Origin: Alphaproteobacteria bacterium
GTDB lineage: Bacteria; Pseudomonadota; Alphaproteobacteria; Sphingomonadales; Sphingomonadaceae
DNA: 35,060 nt
Reading direction: 5' to 3'
NCBI GenBank assembly: GCA_019232625.1
Contig: JAFANP010000045.1
Location: 1-35,060, forward strand
This document shows, piece by piece, positions 27,891 through 35,060 of the stretch. The translations under genes were made by a program, and so were the position numbers. The first letter of the stretch is position 1, and each line of letters begins with the position of its first letter. Below the pieces are notes generated by a model that saw nothing but the letters and a program-made list of their open reading frames with translations, was not told the origin of the DNA and did not search any database.

Positions 27891-28028
27891 TCACGCGCGC
27901 AGCGAGGCGGCGGGCGCCGTCTCGATGGCGCGGGCGGGGCCGACGGCGGCGCCGACGGCGGTGGCGGTGAGGACGAATGCGGCGATCGCGGCGACGACGC
28001 CCTGCTGGAATTTGGTGAAGTCGAACAT
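27891..28028 (-). CDS. Small 45-residue membrane or exported protein, first in the psp operon
   Basis: A short reading frame, MFDFTKFQQGVVAAIAAFVL followed by TATAVGAAVGPARAIETAPA and ending in Arg-Ala, then TGA. The middle is a hydrophobic segment (about 10-30); GPARA could serve as a signal-peptidase site. GGAG lies about 7 bases before the ATG. Codons end almost always in G or C, as in neighbouring genes. It is the first gene after the sigma-54-type promoter and is followed 14 bases later by the long pspA start. I do not recognise the family. Confidence 0.65.
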   Translation of the reverse strand: MFDFTKFQQGVVAAIAAFVLTATAVGAAVGPARAIETAPAASLRA

Positions 28029-28087
28029 CTCTCTGCTCCCTGAAACCTGCTCTCGCTAACCCGCCCGGAGGCGGTTGCCAGCATGGT

Positions 28088-28103
28088 TACAAGGGGCGTG
28101 CCA
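28088..28103 (-). promoter_or_regulatory. Sigma-54 promoter of the psp operon
   Basis: On the minus strand TGGCACG-CCCC-TTGTA, matching the consensus TGGCACG-N4-TTGCA except one base; the invariant GG and the -12 dinucleotide have the correct 10-base spacing. Transcription would start near 28077, about 49 bases before the ATG of the 45-residue gene. psp operons in enteric bacteria use sigma-54 with PspF; no pspF is in the window. Confidence 0.8.
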
Positions 28104-28114
28104 AGTCGCGGGAA

Positions 28115-28130
28115 TGGCGGAAAACCGCCA
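28115..28130. promoter_or_regulatory. Palindrome upstream of the psp promoter
   Basis: TGGCGG-AAAA-CCGCCA, perfect 6-bp arms, 11 bases upstream of the -24 element. With flanks it reads AGTGGCGG-N4-CCGCCATTC on the minus strand, identical in all arm positions to the palindrome at 28494-28509. Probable regulator binding site; which regulator is unknown. Confidence 0.65.
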
Positions 28131-28204
28131 CTTTCAGCCCTCCTCACACGCGACTGCCGTCGCCAGGCCGACTCAGAATTGGGAGTTTACGCCAAAGGTT
28201 GGGA

Positions 28205-28465
28205 TCAGGCCGCGCGGGCGCGCTCGAGCACCCGCCGGACGCTCGAGGCACGGTGCGCGGCGGGCCGGGTGGCGTCGAGGATCTTGCCGCCGGCGAGGAA
28301 CACGACGCCCGTGCACGCGGTGAAGAGCATCCAGCCCGCAACGCCCGGATATTGGACATGGTAGAGCTCGCCGCGTGTGCAGGCGCCGACGGCGATGGCG
28401 TAGATCACCGCCCAGGCTTCGAGGCGGGTCTTGATCAGGAAGGGTCTTAACAGCGTCTTCACCAT
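28205..28465 (-). CDS. Small two-helix membrane protein, probable psp-linked gene
   Basis: An 86-residue protein with two probable membrane segments (about 14-29, AWAVIYAIAVGAC, and 41-60, GVAGWMLFTACTGVVFLAGG) and a basic C-terminal tail (SSVRRVLERARAA). I do not recognise the family. GAAGGG sits 2-3 bases from the ATG at 28465. Directly upstream are a sigma-54-like site and the same palindrome that precedes the psp operon, so it may belong to the same stress response. If that promoter starts at the expected base, this ATG would be almost leaderless, and a GTG inside the frame could be the true start. Confidence 0.68.
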   Translation of the reverse strand: MVKTLLRPFLIKTRLEAWAVIYAIAVGACTRGELYHVQYPGVAGWMLFTACTGVVFLAGGKILDATRPAAHRASSVRRVLERARAA

Positions 28466-28476
28466 GGCCCTTCATC

Positions 28477-28492
28477 AGCAAGGAGCGGGCCA
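28477..28492 (-). promoter_or_regulatory. Second sigma-54-like promoter
   Basis: On the minus strand TGGCCCG-CTCC-TTGCT, with GG and GC exactly 10 bases apart; one mismatch to TGGCACG-N4-TTGCW. It would start transcription near 28466, immediately before the 86-residue membrane protein gene. Confidence 0.6.
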
Positions 28493-28493
28493 G

Positions 28494-28509
28494 TGGCGGA
28501 AATCCGCCA
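28494..28509. promoter_or_regulatory. Second copy of the psp palindrome
   Basis: TGGCGG-AAAT-CCGCCA, one base upstream of the second sigma-54-like site. The flanks AG and TTC match the first copy at 28115-28130, giving 17 identical arm bases. Confidence 0.65.
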
Positions 28510-28553
28510 TTCGTCCCGGCGAGGCGGCGCCGTCTGTAAACCTTTTCGACGCT

Positions 28554-29339
28554 TCAGCCCCGCCTGGGCGAGCGCAGCTCGATCCAGGTGGGGGCATGGT
28601 CGCTGGTCCCCTCGCGCGCCCTGACCTCGCGGGCGACGCCGGCCCGCCGCAGCCTGGCGGCGGCGGCGGGGTTGAGCAGCAGATGGTCGATGCGAAGGCC
28701 CGCGTCGCGGGCGAAGGCGTTGCGCCAATAATCCCAGAAGGTGAAGATCCGCTCGTCCGGGTGGAGGCGGCGGAGCGAATCCGTCCAGCCCTGCTCCAGC
28801 AGCCGCTCATATTGCGCGCGCGGCTCCGGCTGGAACAGCGCGTCGTCGAGCCACCGCTCGGGCTTGTAGACGTCCGCGTCGGTCGGGATGATGTTGTAGT
28901 CGCCGGCGAGGACGACCGGCTCGTCGAGCCCGACCAGCCTCGCCGCATGGGCGATCAGCCGCGCGTTCCAGCCGAGCTTGTAGTCGAACTTCGGGCCGGG
29001 ACGGGGATTGCCGTTGGGCGCGTAGAGGCAGCCGACGAGGATGCCGCAGGAGGCCGCCTCGATGTAGCGGGCCTGGTCGTCCGCTTCGTCGCCGGGCAGC
29101 GCGCGGGTCGTCTCGATCGGCTCGCAGCCGCGCGCCAGGATGGCGACTCCGTTCCAGCGCGGCTGGCCGCGCCAGACCGCGCCGTAGCCCGCTTTCTCGA
29201 GCGCGGCGGCCGGAAACTTGTCCTGAGGCGCCTTCAGCTCCTGGAGGCAGACGATATCGGGCTGCGCCTCCTCGAGCCAGCCGAGGAGCAGGGGCAGGCG
29301 CCCGTTGACGCCGTTGACGTTGAACGTGGCGATCTTCAC
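28554..29339 (-). CDS. xthA: Exodeoxyribonuclease III (AP endonuclease)
   Basis: A 261-residue DNA-repair nuclease that cuts at abasic sites and degrades 3' ends. The family motifs are present: ATFNVNGVNGRL at the N-terminus, CLQELK with metal-binding Glu34, LAGDYNIIPTD in the middle, LRIDHLLL, and the catalytic EGTSDHAPTWIEL near the C-terminus. Length is normal. It is divergent from the peroxiredoxin gene, an arrangement that would suit joint use under oxidative stress, though no shared operator was seen in the 116 bases between them. Confidence 0.95.
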   Translation of the reverse strand: MKIATFNVNGVNGRLPLLLGWLEEAQPDIVCLQELKAPQDKFPAAALEKAGYGAVWRGQPRWNGVAILARGCEPIETTRALPGDEADDQARYIEAASCGILVGCLYAPNGNPRPGPKFDYKLGWNARLIAHAARLVGLDEPVVLAGDYNIIPTDADVYKPERWLDDALFQPEPRAQYERLLEQGWTDSLRRLHPDERIFTFWDYWRNAFARDAGLRIDHLLLNPAAAARLRRAGVAREVRAREGTSDHAPTWIELRSPRRG

Positions 29340-29455
29340 GCCGGGTGAACGCGCCGCGGCGCTTTTGGCTCAGCCGCCCGCGCCGGCTCCCATCGCGCTT
29401 TGCGGCGCGCCCGCACCTTGCTACGGCCGGCGCGCCACTTCGAGGAGAGAATTTC

Positions 29456-29938
29456 ATGGCCATTCACGTCGGCGACCGCCTGCCGAAGGCGACGTTCATC
29501 AAGGCGACGCCCGACGGGCCGCAGCCGGTCGACAGCGAGGAATATTTCCGGGGCCGCCGGATCGCCTTGTTCTCGGTGCCCGGCGCGTTCACGCCGACCT
29601 GCTCGGCCCGCCATCTTCCCGGCTTCGTCGACCGGCTCGACGAGCTCAAGGCGAAGGGCGTGGACGAGGTCGCGTGCACCTCGGTCAACGACGCGTTCGT
29701 GCTCGAGGCGTGGAAGCAGAGCGCCGGCGCGGAGGGCAAGGTGACGATGCTGGCGGACGGCAGCGGCGATTTCGTGAAGGCGATCGGCCTCGATGCCGAT
29801 TTCTCCAAGTTCGGGATGGGCCATCGCGGCCAGCGTTTCTCGATGCTCGTGAACGACGGCGTCGTCGAGCAGCTCAACGTCGAGGAGCCGGGCGCCTTCA
29901 ACGTCTCCAGCGCGGATTATCTCATCGACCGGCTCTGA
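29456..29938 (+). CDS. Peroxiredoxin (Prx5 type)
   Basis: A 160-residue thiol peroxidase that reduces hydroperoxides. The active site is VPGAFTPTCSARHLP with peroxidatic Cys49; a second Cys74 lies in EVACTSVNDAFV, as in many one- or two-cysteine Prx5 enzymes. Other family segments: ALFSVPGAFTP, FSKFGMGHRGQRFSMLVNDG. The start at ATG 29456 has a strong GAGGAGA site 8 bases upstream; longer in-frame starts read as shadow. Cytosolic, reduced by glutaredoxin or thioredoxin in related proteins. Confidence 0.95.
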   Translation: MAIHVGDRLPKATFIKATPDGPQPVDSEEYFRGRRIALFSVPGAFTPTCSARHLPGFVDRLDELKAKGVDEVACTSVNDAFVLEAWKQSAGAEGKVTMLADGSGDFVKAIGLDADFSKFGMGHRGQRFSMLVNDGVVEQLNVEEPGAFNVSSADYLIDRL

Positions 29939-30013
29939 TCGACCGGGCCGAGGCAACGCCCGCTCCGCTCCTGCGTTGTCTTTCGGGCGTGGGTCCTTCG
30001 GAGAGCGTGGACA

Positions 30014-30301
30014 ATGGCGGACAAGGGTGAGGACGGCGAGCGCAAGTCGGCGGCGTTGAGGCTGGCCGAGGAGATGCAGAAGCGCCCATTTGCCGCGGCG
30101 GCGATCGCCGGCGGCGCCGCCGCGGCGGCGGCCGCCGGCTATATGGGCGCGCGCGCCCTTGCCCGCCGCAACGGCGCCTGCCCCGAGCGGCCGCTGAACG
30201 ACGTGCTGAAGACCGCGATCACCGCCGCCGAATGCAATTCGGCCCCGGTCGCCGCGGACTCGAAGGCGCCGGACCCCGAAATCGGGATGGACGGCAGCTA
30301 G
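30014..30301 (+). CDS. Small hypothetical protein with Ala/Gly-rich membrane segment
   Basis: A 95-residue protein not recognised. A charged N-terminus (about 1-24) is followed by an Ala/Gly run (about 25-45, AAAAIAGGAAAAAAAGYMGA), which could be a membrane helix, then a basic patch ALARRNG and an acidic Pro-containing tail. GGAGAG lies upstream of the ATG. It follows the peroxiredoxin by 75 bases on the same strand and may be cotranscribed. Codon use matches its neighbours. Confidence 0.6.
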   Translation: MADKGEDGERKSAALRLAEEMQKRPFAAAAIAGGAAAAAAAGYMGARALARRNGACPERPLNDVLKTAITAAECNSAPVAADSKAPDPEIGMDGS

Positions 30302-30327
30302 CCCCGCCCCGGTTTTCGAGGATCGTC

Positions 30328-30347
30328 ACCCGGACTTGATCCGGGGG
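30328..30347. repeat. Palindromic intergenic repeat between convergent genes
   Basis: ACCCGGA-CTTGA-TCCGGGG. From memory this CCCGGACTTGATCCGGG motif is widespread in alphaproteobacterial intergenic regions. A stretch CCTTTTCC follows, so it may also end transcription from the left. It lies between the small 95-residue gene and the convergent M2 peptidase gene. Confidence 0.7.
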
Positions 30348-30372
30348 TCCGCCTTTTCCTTGCGGAACAAGG

Positions 30373-32271
30373 TCACCAGCCGCACTGGTGCCCCCTGTTC
30401 TGCTCCTGCAGCCACGCCATGAGCGGACGGAAATATTCGAGCATCGGCTCGCCCGACATCTCGCGGCTACCGGTGAACGCCTCGAGCGCGTCCGGCCAAG
30501 GCTTGGAGGCGCCCATCGCGAGCATCGCGTTCAGCCTCTGCCCCACGTCCTTGTTGCCGCGGAAGTTGCAGCGGTGGAGCGGCCCCGTCCACCCGGCCTG
30601 CTTGCAGGCGGCCTGGTAGAATTGGAACTGGAGGATGCGGGCGAGGAAATAGCGCGTGTAGGGCGTGTTGCCGGGAATGTGATATTTGGCGCCCGGATCG
30701 AAATCCTGCTCCGAGCGCGCCACCGGCGGCGTGATCCCCTGGTATTGGAGGCGCAGGTCGGTCCAGCCCTTGTTGTAGTCGGCCGGCGCGATCTGGCCGC
30801 TGAACACGCCCCAGCGCCACTTGTCGACGAGCAGGCCGAACGGCAGGAAAGCGACCTTGTCCATCGCCTGGCGCAGCAGCAGGCCTATGTCCTTGCTCGG
30901 CGGCGGCACCTTGGACTGGGGCAGCAGCCCCAGCTCGACCAGGTAGTCGGGCGTCACCGACAGCGCGATGAAGTCGCCGATCGCCTCGTGGAAGCCGTCA
31001 TTGGCGCCGTTCTCGTACAGATAGGGCTGGCCGGCATAAGCGCGCTGGTAGAAATTGTGGCCGAGCTCGTGGTGGATGGTGACGAAATCGTCGGCATTGA
31101 CCTTGGTGCACATCTTGATGCGCAGGTCGTCCTTGTTGTCGACGTCCCAGGCCGAGGCGTGGCAGACGACCTCGCGGTCGCGCGGCCGGGTGATCTGCGA
31201 GCGCTCCCAGAAGCTTGCCGGCAGCGCCGGAAAGCCCAGCGAGGTGTAGAAGCCCTCGCCGGTCTTCACCATCTTCACCGGGTCGTACTTCCTGGCTTCC
31301 AGGAGGTCGGTGAGGTTGTAGCCGATGTCGCCGGCGCCCTTCGGCGCGACGACGTCGTAGATGTTGCCCCATTCCTGCGCCCACATGTTGCCGAGCAGGT
31401 CGGCGCGGATCGGCCCGCTCTTGGGCTGGACGCGGTCGCCATATTTCTCGTTGAGCTTGGCGCGGGTGTAGCAGTGGAGCTGGTCGTAGAGCGGCTTCAC
31501 CTGGCCCCAGAGCTTGTCGGTCAGCGCGGCGAAGTCGTCGGCCGGCATGTCGTAGCCCGAGCGCCACATCGCGCCGGTGTCGGCATAGCCGAGCTCGCGC
31601 GCGCCCTGGTTGGCGATCTCCACCATGCGGACGTAGTCGGCGCGCATCGGCCGGCCGACATTCTGGTGCCAGCTCGTCCACATCTCCTTCAGCTCGTCCG
31701 GATTGCGGACCGAGCCCATCTTCTCCTCGAGATCGTTGCCGCTCATCGGCTGGCCGCGATACGTGCCCTTGCCCTTGCCGTAGGTGGAGTTGAGCCGCGT
31801 CGCGATCTCGTTCAGCTCCGCCGCCGCGCCGGGCGTGCCGGGAGCCGGCAGGACGAGGCCGTTGCGTAAGATGTCGAGCTTGCGGCGGGTGTCGAAATCG
31901 AGCGCGGCGACGTTGTTGAAGCGCGCCGCGCCCTTGGCGTAGCGCACGCCCATCTCGGTGCCGATCGTGCCGAAATAGGCGGCCAGCGCGTCGGTATCGT
32001 CGGTGATGTGGGTGTTGTTCACCCACTGCGCGCGATTGTTGATCAGCGAGAAGTCGTTCAGCTCCTTTTCCGCCTGCGCGACGAAGGCCTGAGCGTCGGC
32101 GACGGTGGGGGCGGCCTGCCCCGCGGGCGCGGCGGCGATGGCGGCCTCCATCTCGTCCGCCTGCCTATCCAGCTGACGGGCGACGCGCTCGGCATCCATT
32201 GTTGACGCGCCTGTCGTAGTGCAGGCGGCGAGGCAGAAGGCGAGAGCGAGCGCTGAGACGGTCGATTTCAT
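30373..32271 (-). CDS. M2-family metallopeptidase (ACE-like peptidyl-dipeptidase), lipoprotein
   Basis: A 632-residue zinc peptidase of the angiotensin-converting-enzyme family, which removes dipeptides from peptide C-termini; probably anchored in the periplasm. The signal peptide ends at Cys17 (CLAAC-TTTG). The zinc site is HHELGH with His401, Glu402 and His405; the third ligand is Glu429 in [11 protein letters not shown], 24 residues later as in gluzincins. The length agrees with a single ACE domain. I chose ATG 32271 because GAGG lies 6 bases before it; an ATG two codons earlier abuts that site. No operon partners: both neighbours are at some distance or on the other strand. Confidence 0.93.
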   Translation of the reverse strand: MKSTVSALALAFCLAACTTTGASTMDAERVARQLDRQADEMEAAIAAAPAGQAAPTVADAQAFVAQAEKELNDFSLINNRAQWVNNTHITDDTDALAAYFGTIGTEMGVRYAKGAARFNNVAALDFDTRRKLDILRNGLVLPAPGTPGAAAELNEIATRLNSTYGKGKGTYRGQPMSGNDLEEKMGSVRNPDELKEMWTSWHQNVGRPMRADYVRMVEIANQGARELGYADTGAMWRSGYDMPADDFAALTDKLWGQVKPLYDQLHCYTRAKLNEKYGDRVQPKSGPIRADLLGNMWAQEWGNIYDVVAPKGAGDIGYNLTDLLEARKYDPVKMVKTGEGFYTSLGFPALPASFWERSQITRPRDREVVCHASAWDVDNKDDLRIKMCTKVNADDFVTIHHELGHNFYQRAYAGQPYLYENGANDGFHEAIGDFIALSVTPDYLVELGLLPQSKVPPPSKDIGLLLRQAMDKVAFLPFGLLVDKWRWGVFSGQIAPADYNKGWTDLRLQYQGITPPVARSEQDFDPGAKYHIPGNTPYTRYFLARILQFQFYQAACKQAGWTGPLHRCNFRGNKDVGQRLNAMLAMGASKPWPDALEAFTGSREMSGEPMLEYFRPLMAWLQEQNRGHQCGW

Positions 32272-32336
32272 GGGCATCCTCGAAGCTTATGGTTTTCGTT
32301 GGGACGCCGCTCCTCTGCGCCCGGCTCCGCGGAGCG

Positions 32337-33086
32337 TCAAGAAGCCAGGAAATCGGCGATGGCGCGGCCGAGCTCCGGGCGGGTGACGGCGCTCATATGG
32401 TTGCCGGGCACCTCGGCATAGACGGCGTGGGGAAGCGCCTCGGCGACCTCGCGCGCCGAGCCGTTGTCATGGTCGTCGGCGCCGCAGACGACCAGCGCCG
32501 GCATGGCGATCGCGCGCAGTTCCGCCTCGCTGGAATCGACGAAGCTGCCGAGCAGTGGAAGCATCGCCTTGGGATCCCCGCCGGTGGTCTTGAGGAACGC
32601 CTCCGCAAGCCATTCCGGGGAGCCGCGGGCATGGGTCCCCGCGCCTTCCAGCACGTGGCGGAAATGGCCGGAGCGGCGGCCGGTCTCGAGCAGGCCGCGC
32701 AGCCCCATGCCGCCGATGACGAGGCGCCGCGGCGCGGCGCCGAGGATCGCCATCCTGACCGCCGTCCTCGCCCCCAGCGAATAGCCGCCGAGGTCGAAGT
32801 CGCCGAGGCCGAGATGGGCGATCAGCTCCCGGCCGTCGCGGGCAAGGATGTCGGGCGGGTAGGAGGCCTCGTCGTGCGGGGCGGCGCTCGCTCCGTGGGC
32901 GCGCAGGTCCGGCATGATCACCCGCAGGCCGCGACCGGCGATCTCCTCGGCATGGCCGAACTTCAGCCAATTGGTCTGCGCGTTCGAGAACAGGCCGTGG
33001 AGCAGGAGCACCGGCCTCCCCTCGCCCAGCTCGTACCAGACGAGGCGGGCGCCGTCGGACGCGGTGAAGGCGTGCTCGCTCACCAC
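32337..33086 (-). CDS. Alpha/beta hydrolase
   Basis: A 249-residue alpha/beta-hydrolase-fold enzyme of unknown substrate. LLLHGLFSN forms the oxyanion loop, GGYSLGART the nucleophile elbow, VVCGADDHDNGS carries the probable acid, and VPGNHMSAVTRPE the catalytic histidine. It begins at GTG (33086, with another GTG next to it) and has only a weak ribosome site. It lies 6 bases after the GFA gene on the same strand, so the two are likely cotranscribed. Confidence 0.85.
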   Translation of the reverse strand: MVSEHAFTASDGARLVWYELGEGRPVLLLHGLFSNAQTNWLKFGHAEEIAGRGLRVIMPDLRAHGASAAPHDEASYPPDILARDGRELIAHLGLGDFDLGGYSLGARTAVRMAILGAAPRRLVIGGMGLRGLLETGRRSGHFRHVLEGAGTHARGSPEWLAEAFLKTTGGDPKAMLPLLGSFVDSSEAELRAIAMPALVVCGADDHDNGSAREVAEALPHAVYAEVPGNHMSAVTRPELGRAIADFLAS

Positions 33087-33092
33087 TTGCCG

Positions 33093-33536
33093 TCAGCCCG
33101 GGAAGCTGCCCGTGCCCTTGATCCACTTGTCGACGAGGGGCTGATATTCATCCGTCCGCTTCTCCGGGATGCCCTCGGTGTTGAGCCACGCGCGGTGCAT
33201 GCTCTCCGCTCCGAAATGGTGCTTCGGCACGAAACGCGACGGGTCGTCGAACGATGCGACGGTGAGGTCCATATTCTCGCTGTCGGGAAAGGCGAAGCCG
33301 AGCGAGGTGCCGCATTCCCGGCAATAAGGCCGGCTGGCGATCGGCGAGGAGGAATACCAATCGGGCTCGTGCTCCCACGCGACCTGCGCCTTCTTCACGT
33401 TCTTGAACGCGATCGAGACCGAGCCGGTCGCCTTCTGGCACATCCGGCAGTGGCACAGATAGGCCTCGTCGTCCGCCACCTGCGCGGTGTAGCGCACCCG
33501 CCCGCAGGCGCAGCCGCCGGTCATGGTGTCAGTCAT
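33093..33536 (-). CDS. GFA-family zinc protein
   Basis: A 147-residue member of the glutathione-dependent formaldehyde-activating (GFA) family. Its zinc-binding cysteines are in the usual order: Cys9 and Cys11 (GGCACGRVRY), Cys28, Cys30 and Cys33 (CHCRMC), Cys72 and Cys75 (YCRECG). Family proteins have been linked to formaldehyde-glutathione adducts but many are of unknown function. The start overlaps the end of the PIN gene by 8 bases. Confidence 0.92.
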   Translation of the reverse strand: MTDTMTGGCACGRVRYTAQVADDEAYLCHCRMCQKATGSVSIAFKNVKKAQVAWEHEPDWYSSSPIASRPYCRECGTSLGFAFPDSENMDLTVASFDDPSRFVPKHHFGAESMHRAWLNTEGIPEKRTDEYQPLVDKWIKGTGSFPG

Positions 33537-33948
33537 CGGGAATGTCCTCTCCGAGCAGATAGACGAGCGGCCCCCGACTTGTGGCCCGCACCTTCGCCGC
33601 GAAGACGCGATCGGCCGTAACGAGGAGGTGCCCCCCGGCTTCGGCCATGGCGAGAAAGTAGCAGCCGTAGATCGAGTGGTTGAGCGAGAGCGCTAGGTCC
33701 AGGGCCGCCGATCCGTATGAGGCTCCGGGGACGAGCGAAACGCGCGACTGGATTTGAAAGAAGCCAAGCCTCGCCTGCTCTGGCGACAATTCTCCAGCGC
33801 GGACTTTTTTCGTCAAAGCGTTGCCGATCTCCGCCTGGAACAGCTCGGGCGCGATCAGGCTGCGCGGGATCAATTCGAATGCCTTGTCCGCTCCCGCCTC
33901 TTCCACCACCCACTTCACCGCTACGCTGGTGTCGATGACCAGCGTCAA
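33529..33948 (-). CDS. vapC: PIN-domain toxin (VapC/FitB-like) lacking one acidic residue
   Basis: A 139-residue PIN-domain protein, typically a ribonuclease toxin of a type II toxin-antitoxin pair. Conserved acids seen: Asp6 (VIDTSVAVKW), Glu40 (FQAEIGNAL), Asp113 (LVTADRVF). Where the family usually has Tyr-Asp-Ala, this protein reads IYGCYFLA with Gly95, so one catalytic acid is missing (GGC in place of GAC, a single-base change). It starts at TTG 33948, overlapping the antitoxin stop by 4 bases, which implies coupled translation. Its 3' end overlaps the GFA gene. Confidence 0.88.
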   Translation of the reverse strand: MTLVIDTSVAVKWVVEEAGADKAFELIPRSLIAPELFQAEIGNALTKKVRAGELSPEQARLGFFQIQSRVSLVPGASYGSAALDLALSLNHSIYGCYFLAMAEAGGHLLVTADRVFAAKVRATSRGPLVYLLGEDIPDD

Positions 33949-34190
33949 TGGCCGTGGTCCCGATCTTCACGGACGAGAATTTCACTGGGTGTCTGCGGCA
34001 CGTCCGGGGTCATCGCGCGTATCCGCGCGAATTCCGCGAGCACCTCTTCTCGCCGGCGGGGGCTCAGCGGGCGGGCGCGTCTCAGGGCCTCCCGAAGCTC
34101 AGCCTCCAGCGAACGCCGGTTCGCTTCGGCGGCCTCGCGATAGTCGGCGAGGAGATCGTCGTCGATGTTTCGAATGAGAGCTTGTGCCAT
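33945..34190 (-). CDS. FitA/VapB-like ribbon-helix-helix antitoxin
   Basis: An 81-residue protein whose first 40 residues read as an Arc-type ribbon-helix-helix domain: MAQALIRNIDDDLLADYREA followed by NRRSLEAELREALRRA. The C-terminal 40 residues (RRREEVLAEFARIRAMTPDV) would wrap the toxin. It should bind the palindrome just upstream of its ATG and repress the pair. The ribosome site is weak. The downstream toxin start overlaps its stop. Confidence 0.88.
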   Translation of the reverse strand: MAQALIRNIDDDLLADYREAAEANRRSLEAELREALRRARPLSPRRREEVLAEFARIRAMTPDVPQTPSEILVREDRDHGH

Positions 34191-34197
34191 GCACCGA

Positions 34198-34216
34198 TGA
34201 TAGCAACATGCTATCA
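34198..34216. promoter_or_regulatory. Toxin-antitoxin operator palindrome
   Basis: TGATAGCA-ACA-TGCTATCA, perfect 8-bp arms, 7 bases upstream of the antitoxin ATG. Its AT-rich arms stand out from the GC-rich surroundings. Position and symmetry fit an autoregulatory operator for the ribbon-helix-helix antitoxin. It lies 5 bases after the asd stop. Confidence 0.8.
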
Positions 34217-34221
34217 CTCGC

Positions 34222-35060
34222 TCAAGCCGCCTTCTGGAGGTGCTTCCTGCCCAGGAGCTCGGCGATCTGCACCGCGTTGAGCGCGGCGCCCTTCCTGAGG
34301 TTGTCGGAGACGCACCAGAGGTTAAGGCCGTTTTCCACCGTCGAATCCTCGCGCACCCGGCTGACGTAGGTGGCATATTCGCCGACCGCCTCGACCGGCG
34401 TCACGTAGCCGCCGTCCTCCCGCTTGTCGACGAGCATCACGCCCGGCGCCTCGCGCAATATGTCCTGCGCCTCCCGGGCGGATATCTCCCGCTCGAACTC
34501 GATGTTGATGGCCTCGGAATGGCCGACGAACACCGGCACGCGCACGCAGGTCGCCGTCACCTTGATCTTGGGGTCGAGGATCTTCTTCGTTTCGACCACC
34601 ATCTTCCATTCCTCCTTGGTCGAGCCGTCCTCCATGAAGACGTCGATGTGGGGAATGACGTTGAAGGCGATGTTCTTGGTGAACTTCTTGGCCTCGAGCG
34701 TCTGGTTGACGAAAAAGCTCTTGGTCTGGTTGAGCAACTCGTCCATAGCCTCCTTGCCGGCGCCCGACGTCGATTGATAGGTCGCCACCACCACGCGCTT
34801 GATGCGCGCAGCCTGGTGAATCGGCTTCAGCGCCGTCACCATCTGGATGGTCGAGCAGTTGGGGTTGGCGATGATGCCGCGGCCCTTGTAGCCCTTGATG
34901 GCGTCGCCGTTCACCTCCGGCACAACCAGCGGCACGTCCGGATCCATGCGCCAGTAGGAAGTGTTGTCGATGACGATGCCGCCGGCTTTGGCTGCGCGAG
35001 GGCTGTGCTCGGCCGAGACCTTGGCCCCCGGCGACGACAGCACGATGTCGATGCCCTTGA
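34222..35060 (-). CDS. asd: Aspartate-semialdehyde dehydrogenase (5' end beyond the window)
   Basis: The C-terminal 279 or so residues of a USG-1-type aspartate-semialdehyde dehydrogenase, which reduces aspartyl phosphate on the path to lysine/diaminopimelate, threonine and methionine. The frame runs off the right edge (KGIDIVLSSPGAKVS). The catalytic cysteine is in NPNCSTIQM; VVATYQSTSGAGKEAM, RVPVFVGHSEAINIEF and the C-terminal NLRKGAALNAVQIAELL are typical. The gene is intact where visible. Confidence 0.95.
   Translation of the reverse strand, partial: KGIDIVLSSPGAKVSAEHSPRAAKAGGIVIDNTSYWRMDPDVPLVVPEVNGDAIKGYKGRGIIANPNCSTIQMVTALKPIHQAARIKRVVVATYQSTSGAGKEAMDELLNQTKSFFVNQTLEAKKFTKNIAFNVIPHIDVFMEDGSTKEEWKMVVETKKILDPKIKVTATCVRVPVFVGHSEAINIEFEREISAREAQDILREAPGVMLVDKREDGGYVTPVEAVGEYATYVSRVREDSTVENGLNLWCVSDNLRKGAALNAVQIAELLGRKHLQKAA

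Noticed and set aside
29340-29455. Shared oxidative-stress operator between xthA and the peroxiredoxin gene
   Set aside because: No palindrome or recognisable OxyR-type spacing could be found in the intergenic bases.

Overview
The window is very GC-rich chromosomal DNA packed with genes on both strands, mostly in short operons whose start and stop codons overlap. Gene content (AceE-like E1 beside a branched-chain-type E1/E2 set, Dyp peroxidase, PspABC, M2 peptidase, GFA protein, FitA/VapC pair) and a repeat of the CTTCGACAGGCTCAGCCCGAACGG type suggest an alphaproteobacterium, most likely a sphingomonad. That placement is inference. No rRNA, tRNA, CRISPR array or recognisable transposase was found.

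Layout. 0.2-1.4 kb (minus): two tandem paralogous lipoproteins with a chaplin-like core. 1.5-4.7 kb (minus): YahK-type alcohol dehydrogenase and acetyl-CoA synthetase. 5.0-11.5 kb (plus): a tight five-gene cyanophycin operon: synthetase (cphA), isoaspartyl dipeptidase/asparaginase (iaaA), cyanophycinase (cphB), an alpha/beta hydrolase and a D-arginine-dehydrogenase-like flavoprotein. 11.6-13.7 kb (plus): a class A penicillin-binding protein. 13.7-14.6 kb: terminator, small gene, then three tandem palindromic repeat units that duplicate the 3' end of the next gene. 14.6-21.2 kb (minus): E1-alpha, E1-beta and E2 of a 2-oxoacid dehydrogenase complex, then a DUF559 gene bounded by 35-bp inverted repeats, then an AceE-like E1. 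21.3-26.1 kb (plus): a histidine-phosphatase-like lipoprotein, a cytochrome P450 and a 998-residue membrane-anchored Dyp-type peroxidase.

26.1-28.5 kb (minus): a phage-shock (psp) operon: 45-residue ORF, pspA, pspB, pspC and a 79-residue membrane protein. It sits behind a sigma-54-type promoter and a palindrome; the same palindrome and a second sigma-54-like site lie upstream of the neighbouring 86-residue membrane protein. 28.5-30.3 kb: exonuclease III, peroxiredoxin and a small protein. 30.4-35.1 kb (minus): M2 metallopeptidase lipoprotein, and a run asd (cut by the window edge), FitA-like antitoxin, VapC-like PIN protein, GFA protein and alpha/beta hydrolase.

How the parts may work together. 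The cyanophycin operon encodes both synthesis and full breakdown of an Asp/Arg storage polymer, with an amino-acid oxidase-like enzyme as a possible further step. The P450 and Dyp peroxidase start 4 bases apart and probably form one haem-oxidation unit at the membrane. The 14-18.4 kb interval is a hotspot for three kinds of small palindromic repeat, one bounding a nuclease-like gene and one sitting in frame inside the E2 linker. The strongest candidates for something undescribed are the P450/Dyp pair, the DUF559 element with terminal repeats, the twin sigma-54/palindrome sites around psp, and the chaplin-like lipoproteins.
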